From assembly GCF_051131705.1 (NCBI RefSeq), contig NZ_CP180316.1, positions 1,736,001 through 1,800,000 on the forward strand: DNA of 64,000 bases, written 5' to 3'. Source of the stretch: Arthrobacter_M sp030063245. Lineage in GTDB: Bacteria > Actinomycetota > Actinomycetes > Actinomycetales > Micrococcaceae. Under the pieces are notes generated by a model. That model was given only the letters and a program-made list of their open reading frames with translations, was not told where the DNA came from and ran no database searches. Below, in pieces: positions 52,981 through 61,328 of this stretch. The position numbers and the translations under genes were made by a program. Numbering within the stretch: position 1 is the stretch's first letter; each line of letters opens with the position of its first letter.

Positions 52981-53763
52981 ATGGCTAATTCCAAGTCCGG
53001 GGACTCGATGTTGGACCGCTTTGTGCGCATCCTGAGTGCTTTTGACGGTTCGCGTAATTCCATGACCGTCTCGGCACTGGCCCGTCTGGCCGACATTCCA
53101 CCGGCCACGGCCTACCGGCTCGTTGATAAGCTTGTCCGGCGAGACTTGCTGTCCCGTTCCGATGGAGGCCAGGTCTCCCTGGGCCTGCGTCTGTGGGAGC
53201 TCGCCAGCCGCAGTTCACCGGCGGTGGATCTGCGCGAAGCAGCCAGGCCGTTCATGGAAGACATTCAGTCCGTGGTGCGCCAGCATACCCAGCTTGCCGT
53301 CCTGCGGGACGACGAGGTGCTGTTCATCGAGCGGCTTTCCAGCCGGGAATCGGTGGTCAATCCGGCCCGGGTGGCCGGCCGTCTGCCGGTGCACAGGACG
53401 TCGTCGGGCGTTGTCTTGTTGGCCTATGCGCCCGGCCATATGCAGGAGGCCTACCTGACCTGCCATCCGCACGCGGCGGTCCCGCTCGATTCGGTCTCCA
53501 TTGACCTCCGCCAGCTTCTCGCCCGTGTCCGGCAGCAGGGATACGCTGCCCTGGATGGGCTGGTCGACACCGAGACATCGGGGGTGGCCGTTCCCGTGCT
53601 GGGGGCCCGGAACCTTGCCATTGCGGCGCTGAGCGTTGTGGTGCCCCTTCTGGGGGACAACCTGCATTCGATCCTCCCGGTGCTGATGGCCGGCTCACGC
53701 GGAATTTCACGGTCTATGGGTGTGGTTCCGAAGCCGGAGCAGGCCAGCATTCCCATTCAATAA
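52981..53763 (+). CDS. IclR-family regulator of the pob/pca cluster
   Basis: A 260-residue regulator from ATG 52981. The winged helix reads MTVSALARLADIPPATAYRL VDKLVRRDLLSR. The ligand-binding IclR domain shows DEVLFIERLSSRESVVNPAR, VHRTSSGVVLLAYAP and TSGVAVPVLGARNLAIAALS. Members called PcaR/PobR activate pca or pob genes in the presence of beta-ketoadipate or 4-hydroxybenzoate. It lies 76 bp upstream of pobA and on the same strand, so it may be co-transcribed or act on the gap between them. Confidence 0.9.
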   Translation: MANSKSGDSMLDRFVRILSAFDGSRNSMTVSALARLADIPPATAYRLVDKLVRRDLLSRSDGGQVSLGLRLWELASRSSPAVDLREAARPFMEDIQSVVRQHTQLAVLRDDEVLFIERLSSRESVVNPARVAGRLPVHRTSSGVVLLAYAPGHMQEAYLTCHPHAAVPLDSVSIDLRQLLARVRQQGYAALDGLVDTETSGVAVPVLGARNLAIAALSVVVPLLGDNLHSILPVLMAGSRGISRSMGVVPKPEQASIPIQ

Positions 53764-53839
53764 GAACGCAGCGGTGGCGTCCCTATCTGCTGGGTCACAC
53801 TGGGTGAGGCTACAGTTTGGCACCGTCAAAGGAGACCAT
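53764..53839 (+). promoter_or_regulatory. Gap between IclR gene and pobA
   Basis: A 76-bp region ending in AAAGGAGACCA, a strong ribosome-binding site 4-5 bp before the TTG start of pobA. It is the probable site of control by the IclR protein; no inverted repeat is obvious. Confidence 0.5.
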
Positions 53840-55033
53840 TTGAGTTCCGCGCAGATCATCAGGACAAAAGTCGGTATTGTTGGCGGCGGTCCCGCCGGAC
53901 TCATGCTTTCCCACCTGCTCTCGCGGGCGGGCATTGACAACATCGTGATCGAGAAGCGCGACCACGAGACCATCCGCAATACACACCGCGCCGGCATCCT
54001 TGAAGCGGGGTCGGTGAAAATGCTGACCGACACCGGCGTCGATGGCCGGGTGTTGACAGAGGGGCACCGCCACGATGGCATTGACCTCCGATTCAACGGG
54101 GTCAGCCACCGCTTGGACTTTCAGGACCTGGTGGGGGAGTCCGTGTGGCTCTACCCGCAGAATGAGGTCTTCGTGGATCTGGCCGTGGCACGAAAACGAG
54201 ACGGCGGAGATGTCCGTTTTTCCGTCACGGACTCCGACGTCTTGGACCTGACCACCGACGTCCCCAAGATGCGTTTTACAGATGCGGACAGCCAGCGGTT
54301 CGAGGTGCACTGCGACATCATCGCCGGCGCCGACGGATCCCAGGGGATCTGCAAGCGGGCGATCCCCGCAGACGAGCGCACCGACCATTTCATTGCCTAC
54401 CCGTTTGCCTGGTTTGGCATCCTCACGGAAGCCCCGCCCAGTGCACCGGAACTGATCTACGCCAACTCCGAGCACGGCTTCGCCCTGATCAGCCAGCGCA
54501 GTGAACGTGTCCAGCGCATGTACTTCCAGTGCGACCCGAACGAGGACGCGTCGGTCTGGACCGAGGACCAAATCTGGGATGAGCTGCAGAAGCGCGTCGA
54601 CGGACCTGACGGCTATACGCTCAAGCGCGGACGGATCTTCGAGCAGATGGTGCTGCCGTTCAGATCCTATGTCTGTGAACCGATGCGCTACGGCAATCTG
54701 TTTCTGGCCGGGGATGCCGGCCACACCGTCCCGCCCACCGGCGCCAAGGGGCTGAACCTGGCGCTGGCCGACGTGAAGGTCCTCTTTGAGGCCATTGATT
54801 CCTTCTATGCCGCCGGATCCCGGGAACTGTTGGAGGGCTATAGCGACACGACGCTGGAGCGGGTCTGGAAGGCGCAGAACTTCTCCTTTTGGATGACCAG
54901 CATGCTGCACACCCGGGAGGACCAAAGCTCCTTCGAGCGCAAGCGAATCCTCGGTGAGCTCAACAGCGTCGCTACGTCCCGGTACGGCCAGCAGTACCTG
55001 GCCGAGGCTTATACCGGCTGGCCTTCCGCTTAG
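53840..55033 (+). CDS. pobA: 4-hydroxybenzoate 3-monooxygenase
   Basis: A 397-residue FAD monooxygenase that converts 4-hydroxybenzoate, O2 and NAD(P)H to protocatechuate. GIVGGGPAG (residues 12-20) binds the ADP of FAD; CDIIAGADGSQG is the DG motif; NLFLAGDAGHTVPPTGAKGL NLA is the GD motif with the Pro/Gly residues of the flavin site. Length matches known PobA. The start is TTG 53840 because of the ribosome-binding site AAAGGAG just upstream and because no ATG or GTG fits; the frame extends farther but not with PobA sequence. First enzyme of the cluster. Confidence 0.95.
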   Translation: MSSAQIIRTKVGIVGGGPAGLMLSHLLSRAGIDNIVIEKRDHETIRNTHRAGILEAGSVKMLTDTGVDGRVLTEGHRHDGIDLRFNGVSHRLDFQDLVGESVWLYPQNEVFVDLAVARKRDGGDVRFSVTDSDVLDLTTDVPKMRFTDADSQRFEVHCDIIAGADGSQGICKRAIPADERTDHFIAYPFAWFGILTEAPPSAPELIYANSEHGFALISQRSERVQRMYFQCDPNEDASVWTEDQIWDELQKRVDGPDGYTLKRGRIFEQMVLPFRSYVCEPMRYGNLFLAGDAGHTVPPTGAKGLNLALADVKVLFEAIDSFYAAGSRELLEGYSDTTLERVWKAQNFSFWMTSMLHTREDQSSFERKRILGELNSVATSRYGQQYLAEAYTGWPSA

Positions 55034-55067
55034 ACCCCCACTCAATCCACGAACAGGAGTCCACGTC

Positions 55068-55886
55068 ATGCCAGATGAAACCTTTGACGACAGCCACGTC
55101 GTCGTCAGTTCCGACGCGGCGGCCGACACCCAGGCCTCGCTGAGCGCCGAAATTCAGGCCATCCACCGCAGCTACCGGGACGCAGTTGCGGCGGGGGCGG
55201 CCGAGGAGACCCAGCCGCGTATCGATTTTGCGCCCTACCGCAGCTCCATTTTGCGCCACCCCACCAAGGACCTGCATCACGCGGATCCGGAGACCATCGA
55301 ACTCTGGAGCCCCGCGTTCGGTCAGCGCGATGTCCATGAGCTGGAAAGCGACCTGACGATTCAGCACAACGGGGAGCCCCTGGGGGAGCGGATGAAGGTT
55401 CGAGGGCGGGTGCTCGACGGCGATGGCCGACCGGTGTGCGGCCAACTGGTGGAGATCTGGCAGGCCAACTCGGCCGGCCGATACATCCACAAGCGCGACC
55501 AGCATCCGGCGCCGATCGACCCCAACTTCACCGGTGTTGGCCGGTGCATCACGGGCGCGGACGGCAGCTATGAGTTCACCACGATCAAACCCGGACCGTA
55601 CCCTTGGAAGAACCACTACAACGCCTGGCGGCCGGCGCACATCCACTTCTCGCTCTTTGGCACGGACTTCACCCAGCGCATGATCACCCAGATGTACTTC
55701 CCGGGGGACCCGTTGTTTGCGCTGGATCCGATCTACCAGTCCATCACGGACCAGAAGGCCCGGGACCTGCTCGTGGCGCGCTACGATCACGACATCACCA
55801 CGCACGAGTGGGCCACCGGGTACAACTGGGACATTGTGCTCAGCGGCAGCAACCGTACCTGGATGGAAGATGAGGACGGCGAATAA
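55068..55886 (+). CDS. pcaH: Protocatechuate 3,4-dioxygenase beta subunit
   Basis: A 272-residue subunit carrying the active-site iron. The iron ligands of intradiol dioxygenases can be seen as the tyrosines in GPYPWKN and NHYNAW and the histidines in RPAHIHFS. GRVLDGDGRPVCGQLVEIWQ ANSAGRY is the family's core beta-sandwich motif. It opens the ring of protocatechuate between the hydroxyls to give 3-carboxy-cis,cis-muconate. Starts at ATG 55068 behind AACAGGAG, and its stop overlaps pcaG (TAATG). The N-terminal 60 residues are longer than in Pseudomonas. Confidence 0.95.
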   Translation: MPDETFDDSHVVVSSDAAADTQASLSAEIQAIHRSYRDAVAAGAAEETQPRIDFAPYRSSILRHPTKDLHHADPETIELWSPAFGQRDVHELESDLTIQHNGEPLGERMKVRGRVLDGDGRPVCGQLVEIWQANSAGRYIHKRDQHPAPIDPNFTGVGRCITGADGSYEFTTIKPGPYPWKNHYNAWRPAHIHFSLFGTDFTQRMITQMYFPGDPLFALDPIYQSITDQKARDLLVARYDHDITTHEWATGYNWDIVLSGSNRTWMEDEDGE

Positions 55887-56482
55887 TGATTGAACCATCA
55901 GACACCGAACAAACGCCGGCGACCACGAACCTTCCCGCCACCCCCGGGCAGACCATTGGGCCGTTTTTCGAGTATGCCTTGCCGTATGCGAAAGATGGCG
56001 AGCTCGTCAGCCAAGCCCGGCCGGGCGCGCTCCGGCTGCACGGGACCGTTTACGACGGCCAGGGCGACCCCATTCCGGATGCCCTGCTGGAAATCTGGCA
56101 GGCCGACGAGGACGGCACGATCGTGCAAGGGACCGGCTCCCTGCGCCGGGACGGTTACACCTTCACCGGCTGGGGCCGCGAATCAGTGGATAACGTCGGC
56201 TGCTACGCGTTCACCACTGTCAACCCCGGGGGCACGGCACCCGGCAGCGCGCCTTTCATCGCCGTCGTCGTCTTCGCGCGCGGGCTGCAGAACAAGCTGC
56301 ACACCCGCATTTATCTGCCCGAGGACACCGAAGCCTTGGCCAAGGATCCGGTGCTGGCGGCCCTGCCCGAGGACCGCCGCAACACCCTGATCGCCACCCG
56401 CGAAGCCAACGGAGACCTCCGCTGGGACGTCCGTCTGCAGGGTGACCGCGAGACGGTGTTCCTCAGTTTCCCGGGAGCCTAG
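55886..56482 (+). CDS. pcaG: Protocatechuate 3,4-dioxygenase alpha subunit
   Basis: A 198-residue structural subunit related to PcaH. The shared fold is shown by TPGQTIGPFFEYALPY and LRLHGTVYDGQGDPIPDALL EIWQADEDG. The iron ligands of the beta subunit are not all present, as is normal for alpha chains. Starts at ATG 55886, whose A is the last base of the pcaH stop codon. The alpha-beta pair forms the active enzyme. Confidence 0.95.
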   Translation: MIEPSDTEQTPATTNLPATPGQTIGPFFEYALPYAKDGELVSQARPGALRLHGTVYDGQGDPIPDALLEIWQADEDGTIVQGTGSLRRDGYTFTGWGRESVDNVGCYAFTTVNPGGTAPGSAPFIAVVVFARGLQNKLHTRIYLPEDTEALAKDPVLAALPEDRRNTLIATREANGDLRWDVRLQGDRETVFLSFPGA

Positions 56483-56486
56483 GGCC

Positions 56487-57995
56487 ATGGCCGATGCAGG
56501 GCAGCTGCACGACGGCGGCGATTTCGGCCTGCTGTCCCCGGCCTGGGCTGGGACCCAGGTTGCGGCGCTGACCGGCGACCAGGCCTTCCTCCAGGCGATG
56601 CTCGATGTTGAACTTGCCTGGGTGCGCATTCAGGCCCGGGTGGGACTTGTCCCGGCTGCACTGGTGGAAATGGTGGCCCGGGCCGCCTTGGCCGGCAACT
56701 ATGACGCGGCCTCCCTTGCCGAGCGTGCCCAACAAGGGGGGAACCCCCTGATTCCGCTGCTGGCCGATCTGAGGGCCGCCGTTGCCGGCGAGTCCCCGGA
56801 AGCTGCCGCCGCGATCCATCGGGGAGCCACCAGCCAGGACATTGTTGACACGGCTCTGCTGCTGATGTCGCAGCGGGCCATCGCTGTCATCGAAACGGAC
56901 CTTCGGAACGCCGCACGGGCGTTGGCACGGATGGCGTCGGAGCACCGCCGGACGCTGATGGCCGCGCGAACGCTCACGCAGCATTCCCTGCCGTCCACCT
57001 TTGGACTCAAGGCGGCACAGTGGCTGGCGGCGGTGGGGGAAAGCGGTGAAAAGCTTGACGATGTGACCGCTGCGCTGCCGTTGCAGTGGGGCGGCGCGGC
57101 CGGAACCATGGCGGCGCTGACGGCGCTGGCTGACCAACGGACGGCGCCGGCTGACTCATGCGCTGCGCCGGCTGACGCACAGGCTGCGCCGGCTGACACA
57201 CGGGCTGCGCTGGCTGACAAACAGGAAAGGGTCGACGGCGGCCCGCTGACGTGGACCTCGGCGCTGGCCGCCGAGCTCGGCCTGGCCGATCCGCTGGCGC
57301 CCTGGCAGACCAACCGTCTTCCGGTGACGGCCTTGGGCCACGCATTGTCCGACGTCCTGGCTGCAGCGGGCAAGATCGCCAATGACGTGCTGCTGCTGAG
57401 CCGGCCGGAAATTGCGGAAGTGTCCGAGCCGCTCTCGGCCAGCCGCGGCGTCTCCTCGGCCATGCCGCAGAAGCAGAATCCGGTGCTCTCGGTGCTGATC
57501 CGCAGCGCCGCGCTGGCCGCCCCGGGACACCTTGCACAGCTGCAGGCCGCGGCGGGCGCTGCTATTGATGAACGCCCCGACGGTTCGTGGCATGTTGAAT
57601 GGCAGGCATTGCGGCAGCTGCTGCGCCTGGCCGGAGGCGCCGCCGCCAAGCTGGCCGAACTTGCCGACGGACTCCGGATCCACACCGCAGCGCTCGGGAC
57701 CAATCTGCTGCTCGGCGGCGAACTGCTGCTCAGTGAGCGGATCATGCTCCAGGTGGCACCCCTGCTGGACGACGGCACTGCCGGTGCGGGCCGCAAACGG
57801 ATCCAGGCAATGGTCAGCTCGGCTCTCGCGGACGGCGCTCCGGCGTTGATTGACCTGCTGCGCGATGCCGTGCCCCGGGACGTGCTGAGCGACCAGGACC
57901 TCGCTGCCCTGCTTGATCCGTCGGGCTATTTGGGGCAAAACGATACCCTCATTGACAGGATCGACAGACGATATTCGAAATGGGCACAAGCATGA
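56487..57995 (+). CDS. pcaB: 3-carboxy-cis,cis-muconate cycloisomerase
   Basis: A 502-residue member of the fumarase/aspartase superfamily, converting 3-carboxymuconate to 4-carboxymuconolactone. HRGATSQDIVDTAL (threonine-serine motif) and SSAMPQKQNPVLSVLI, the superfamily signature loop (GSSxMxxKxNP), are present. The protein is longer than most PcaB because of a five-unit, 21-bp tandem repeat (57120-57224) coding a run of seven-residue units near residues 212-246. Starts at ATG 56487 four bases after the pcaG stop and overlaps pcaD. Confidence 0.94.
   Translation: MADAGQLHDGGDFGLLSPAWAGTQVAALTGDQAFLQAMLDVELAWVRIQARVGLVPAALVEMVARAALAGNYDAASLAERAQQGGNPLIPLLADLRAAVAGESPEAAAAIHRGATSQDIVDTALLLMSQRAIAVIETDLRNAARALARMASEHRRTLMAARTLTQHSLPSTFGLKAAQWLAAVGESGEKLDDVTAALPLQWGGAAGTMAALTALADQRTAPADSCAAPADAQAAPADTRAALADKQERVDGGPLTWTSALAAELGLADPLAPWQTNRLPVTALGHALSDVLAAAGKIANDVLLLSRPEIAEVSEPLSASRGVSSAMPQKQNPVLSVLIRSAALAAPGHLAQLQAAAGAAIDERPDGSWHVEWQALRQLLRLAGGAAAKLAELADGLRIHTAALGTNLLLGGELLLSERIMLQVAPLLDDGTAGAGRKRIQAMVSSALADGAPALIDLLRDAVPRDVLSDQDLAALLDPSGYLGQNDTLIDRIDRRYSKWAQA
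57120..57224 (+). repeat. Five 21-bp tandem repeats within pcaB
   Basis: Units such as GCTGCGCCGGCTGACGCACAG occur in five consecutive, slightly diverged copies. In the pcaB frame they give TALADQR, TAPADSC, AAPADAQ, AAPADTR and AALADKQ. The frame is kept because the unit is a multiple of three. Confidence 0.95.
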
Positions 57996-58786
57996 GCCTT
58001 CCGGAGATAACACCAACATTGCTGTCCGCGGGCCCGGGCAAGCACGTGCTGTTGGCCGGTGCCGGCCTGGGCACCGGCGCCCTAGCGCTGTGGAGCGATG
58101 CCGTGCCGTTCCTGCCGGAATTCCAGGTCATTGGCATCGACTTGCCGGGGCACGGGGCCAGCCCGGCGTCGGCAGGAGCGTTTTCCGTGGCGGAGCTTGC
58201 CGCCGCAGTGGCAGGCGTCGTGTCCACGCTTCGCGCAGCTGGGGACATCCCTGCCCAGGGCAGGGTCTACTACGCCGGCGTTTCCCTGGCCGGCGGTGTG
58301 GCGTTGCAGCTGGGTGTGGACTTCCCGAAACTGTTCTCCGGCCTCGGCGCGATCTGCACCGGATCCAAGCTGGGGGAGCCGCAGGGCTGGCTGGACCGGG
58401 CCCACACCGTGCAGGCCCAAGGCACGCCCACCCAAATCGTCGGATCGGCTGAGCGCTGGTTTGCCCCCGGCTTCGTTGAACACCATCCCCAGGCGTCCGC
58501 CAGGCTGCTTCACAGCCTTCAGGACGCCGACAGGTTCAGTTATGCCCGCTGCTGTGAAGCCCTGGCGGGATTCGACATCACGGACAGCCTGGACCGGATC
58601 GAGGTTCCTTTGGTTGCCATTGCCGGAGGGCAGGACACCGTCTGCCCGCCCGCCATGGTGAAAGCCCTCGCTGGCGCTGTCCGTCACGGCCGCGCCGAGG
58701 TCGTCGAATCCGCCGCCCACCAAGCCCCGCTCGAAGCGCCGCAGGAGACGGCCGGACTATTGTCCGCTTTCTTCGCGGGACCATGA
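57992..58786 (+). CDS. pcaD: 3-oxoadipate enol-lactonase
   Basis: A 264-residue alpha/beta hydrolase that opens beta-ketoadipate enol-lactone. Nucleophile Ser98 lies in GVSLAGG (the GxSxxG elbow); GGQDTVCPPAM carries the acid and ESAAHQAPLEAPQE the catalytic histidine. FQVIGIDLPGHGASP is the usual fold segment. ATG 57992 overlaps the pcaB stop (ATGA); an ATG four codons upstream is possible. It is not fused to PcaC, unlike the PcaL form of some actinobacteria. Confidence 0.9.
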   Translation: MSLPEITPTLLSAGPGKHVLLAGAGLGTGALALWSDAVPFLPEFQVIGIDLPGHGASPASAGAFSVAELAAAVAGVVSTLRAAGDIPAQGRVYYAGVSLAGGVALQLGVDFPKLFSGLGAICTGSKLGEPQGWLDRAHTVQAQGTPTQIVGSAERWFAPGFVEHHPQASARLLHSLQDADRFSYARCCEALAGFDITDSLDRIEVPLVAIAGGQDTVCPPAMVKALAGAVRHGRAEVVESAAHQAPLEAPQETAGLLSAFFAGP

Positions 58787-58838
58787 GCCGCGTCCGATTC
58801 ACCAGGAAATGCACAGTGCCAACCATGAGGAGTCGTCA

Positions 58839-59300
58839 ATGCCAGCCGAACTGAGCTCTGGACCCGCGAGTGCCGACCTTTCCCGCACCCAACAGGACGT
58901 GTTCGACGAGGGCATGGCGGTGCGGCGGGAAGTCCTCGGCGATGCCCACGTAGACCGTGCCGGTGCCAGCATGGACGACTTCACCGAGGACTTTCAGAGC
59001 CTGATCACCCGCTACGCCTGGGGCAGCATCTGGACACGACCCGGGCTGCCCCGCACCACCCGCAGCGCCATTACCCTGACGGCCATGATTGCCCACGGCC
59101 ATTGGGACGAATTCGCCATGCATGTGCGCGCCGCCCTGACCAACGGCATGACCCGGGACGAAATCAAGGAAGTCATCCTCCAGTCCGCCATTTACTGCGG
59201 CGTACCGTCGGCCAACGTAGGCTTTAAGGTGGCGCAGGAAGTGTTCGCCGTCATCGACGGAGAGACCCGCAGCGGACCCCGAAACGATCGAGAACCCTGA
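58839..59300 (+). CDS. pcaC: 4-carboxymuconolactone decarboxylase
   Basis: A 153-residue member of the carboxymuconolactone decarboxylase/AhpD-like family, removing CO2 to give the enol-lactone that PcaD opens. GDAHVDRAGASMDDFTEDFQ and RYAWGSIWTRPGLPRTTRSA, then LTNGMTRDEIKEVILQSAIY CGVPSAN are family landmarks. ATG 58839 is 8 bp after GAGGAG. The last codons lie within an 18-bp repeat; another frame through that repeat is also open and might be an older C-terminal end. Confidence 0.92.
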   Translation: MPAELSSGPASADLSRTQQDVFDEGMAVRREVLGDAHVDRAGASMDDFTEDFQSLITRYAWGSIWTRPGLPRTTRSAITLTAMIAHGHWDEFAMHVRAALTNGMTRDEIKEVILQSAIYCGVPSANVGFKVAQEVFAVIDGETRSGPRNDREP

Positions 59301-59334
59301 AACGACCGAAAACCCTGAAACGATCGAGAACACT
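59281..59334 (+). repeat. Three 18-bp tandem repeats at the pcaC-pcaF junction
   Basis: GAAACGATCGAGAACCCT at 59281-59298 is followed by GAAACGACCGAAAACCCT and GAAACGATCGAGAACACT. The pcaC stop lies at 59298-59300, on the edge between units 1 and 2. A frame that differs from pcaC would give ETIENP/ETTENP/ETIENT through all three units. Confidence 0.92.
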
Positions 59335-59374
59335 GGAACGCCAGAAAAGCGCCCCCAATTCACAGAGGAGTACC

Positions 59375-60586
59375 GTGAAGCAGGCATTCATTTACGACGC
59401 CATCCGAACGCCGTTCGGCAAGTTCGGCGGGGGTCTGGCCACCGTCCGGCCGGACGACCTTGCCGCCTCGGTGGTGCGGGCCGTCGTCGAACGCGCTCCC
59501 GGGCTGGAGCCCGGACGCATCGACGAGGTGATCTTCGGCAACGCCAACGGGGCCGGGGAAGAGAACCGGAACGTGGCACGGATGGCCACCCTGTTGGCGG
59601 GTCTGCCCACCTCCGTTCCGGGAACCACCGTCAACCGGCTCTGCGGTTCCAGCCTGGACGCGGCGATGATCGGCTCGCGGCAGATCAACACGGACGAGGC
59701 GGACCTGCTCCTGGTCGGCGGCGTCGAATCCATGAGCCGGGCTCCCTGGGTGCTGCCGAAAACGGAGCGCCCTTACCCGGCAGGGGACCTGGCCCTGGCG
59801 TCCACGACCCTGGGCTGGCGTCTGGTGAACCCGCAGATGCCGGCCGTTTGGACGGTCAGCCTGGGAGAGGCCACCGAGCAGCTGCGGCAGCGGCACGGCA
59901 TTACCCGGGAACGGCAGGACGCCTTTGCCGCCGCCTCGCACACGTTGGCGGACAAGGCATGGCGCGACGGACACTATGACACCCTGGTGGTGCCCGTACA
60001 GGGCTCCACGCTCACCCGGGATGAAAGCATCCGCCCTGCCAGCACATCCGAGGTGCTGGCAGGGCTGAAGACGGTCTTCCGGCCGGTCGCCGACGGACCC
60101 GAAGGGGGGACGGTGACGGCCGGCAATGCGTCCCCGTTGAACGACGGCGCCTCCGCGGCATGGATTGGCAGCGAAGCCGGTGGTGAACTGCTGGGCTTGC
60201 CGCCGTTGGCCCGTATAGCCGGCCGGGGAGCCGCCGCCCTGGAGCCGCAATTCTTCGGCTTCGCCCCCGTGGCGGCGGCCAACCAGGCACTGCAACGGGC
60301 CGGAATCACCTGGGCCGACGTGGCCGCCGTCGAACTTAACGAAGCGTTTGCCGCACAATCGCTCGCGTGCATCGACGCCTGGGGGATCGACGAGGGAATG
60401 GTGAACGCCTGGGGCGGGGCATTGGCGATCGGCCATCCACTCGGCGCCTCCGGCGTCAGGATCCTGGGCACCCTGGGCCGCCGGCTGCAGCTCTCCGGAC
60501 AGCGCTGGGGCGTGGCGGCGATCTGCATCGGCGTGGGGCAGGGGCTCGCCGTCGTGCTGGAAAACGTCGCCGCAACAACAAACTAG
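59375..60586 (+). CDS. pcaF: Beta-ketoadipyl-CoA thiolase
   Basis: A 403-residue thiolase cleaving beta-ketoadipyl-CoA to succinyl-CoA and acetyl-CoA. Catalytic Cys90 is in NRLCGSSLDA; ELNEAFAAQSLACI and GGALAIGHPLGASGVRIL carry the Asn/His residues; CIGVGQGLAVVLEN holds the second cysteine. AIRTPFGKFGGGLATVRPDD is the start typical of PcaF/PaaJ. The GTG 59375 start is chosen for its AGAGGAG ribosome-binding site. Confidence 0.94.
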   Translation: MKQAFIYDAIRTPFGKFGGGLATVRPDDLAASVVRAVVERAPGLEPGRIDEVIFGNANGAGEENRNVARMATLLAGLPTSVPGTTVNRLCGSSLDAAMIGSRQINTDEADLLLVGGVESMSRAPWVLPKTERPYPAGDLALASTTLGWRLVNPQMPAVWTVSLGEATEQLRQRHGITRERQDAFAAASHTLADKAWRDGHYDTLVVPVQGSTLTRDESIRPASTSEVLAGLKTVFRPVADGPEGGTVTAGNASPLNDGASAAWIGSEAGGELLGLPPLARIAGRGAAALEPQFFGFAPVAAANQALQRAGITWADVAAVELNEAFAAQSLACIDAWGIDEGMVNAWGGALAIGHPLGASGVRILGTLGRRLQLSGQRWGVAAICIGVGQGLAVVLENVAATTN

Positions 60587-60632
60587 TCCACGGCGGAATT
60601 CGGGCACTACTGAACTTAAGGAGATTGGGCCG

Positions 60633-61328
60633 ATGCTCAATTTTGTGGACTCGGCGGCCGAAGCCGTGGCTGGCATCCGGGATGGTTCAACCGTACTGAT
60701 CGGCGGATTTGGTAACGCCGGGCAGCCGATGGAATTGATCGACGCGTTGCTTGACGGCGGCGCCACCCAACTCACGGTGGTCAACAACAATGCCGGCCAG
60801 GCGGATGCCGGGCTCGCGCTGCTGATCAAGGAGCGGCGGGTGTCGAAGATCATCTGTTCCTTCCCCCGGCAATCCGACTCGTGGCATTTTGATGCCGCCT
60901 ACCGCTCCGGGGAGACCGAGCTGGAGTTGGTGCCGCAGGGCAACCTGGCCGAACGCATCCGCGCAGCCGGGGCCGGCATCGGCGGGTTTTTCACACCCAC
61001 CGGTTACGGCACCATGCTGGCCGAGGGCAAGGAGACCCGTCTCATCGACGGCCGGGGGTATGTCTTCGAAACGCCCATTCATGGGGACATTGCACTGATC
61101 AAGGCGCTCACCGCGGACAGGTCCGGCAACCTTGTATACCGCAAAACGGCCCGCAACTTCGGGCCGATCATGGCGGCGGCGGCCAAACGGACCATCGTTC
61201 AGGTTACCGGCATTGTGCCGACCGGCCAGCTGGACCCCGAGGCCGTCGTCACTCCCGGCATTTATGTCAACACCGTCGTCGAGATTGCCGCCCCGGCCAA
61301 AGCCGTGAAAGAACAGGGTAACCAGTGA
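60633..61328 (+). CDS. pcaI: 3-oxoadipate CoA-transferase subunit A
   Basis: A 231-residue alpha subunit of the CoA-transferase I family. VLIGGFGNAGQPMELIDALL is the glycine-rich N-terminal motif; CSFPRQSDSWHFDAAYRSGE and GIGGFFTPTGYGTMLAEGKE follow. It moves CoA from succinyl-CoA to beta-ketoadipate together with PcaJ. It starts at ATG 60633, after AAGGAG, and overlaps pcaJ by four bases (GTGA). Confidence 0.94.
   Translation: MLNFVDSAAEAVAGIRDGSTVLIGGFGNAGQPMELIDALLDGGATQLTVVNNNAGQADAGLALLIKERRVSKIICSFPRQSDSWHFDAAYRSGETELELVPQGNLAERIRAAGAGIGGFFTPTGYGTMLAEGKETRLIDGRGYVFETPIHGDIALIKALTADRSGNLVYRKTARNFGPIMAAAAKRTIVQVTGIVPTGQLDPEAVVTPGIYVNTVVEIAAPAKAVKEQGNQ

Noticed and set aside
59360..60853. 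A 497-codon open frame opposite pcaF and pcaI
   Set aside because: It is antisense to well-recognised thiolase and CoA-transferase genes and shows no protein features. Long antisense frames are common in GC-rich genomes.
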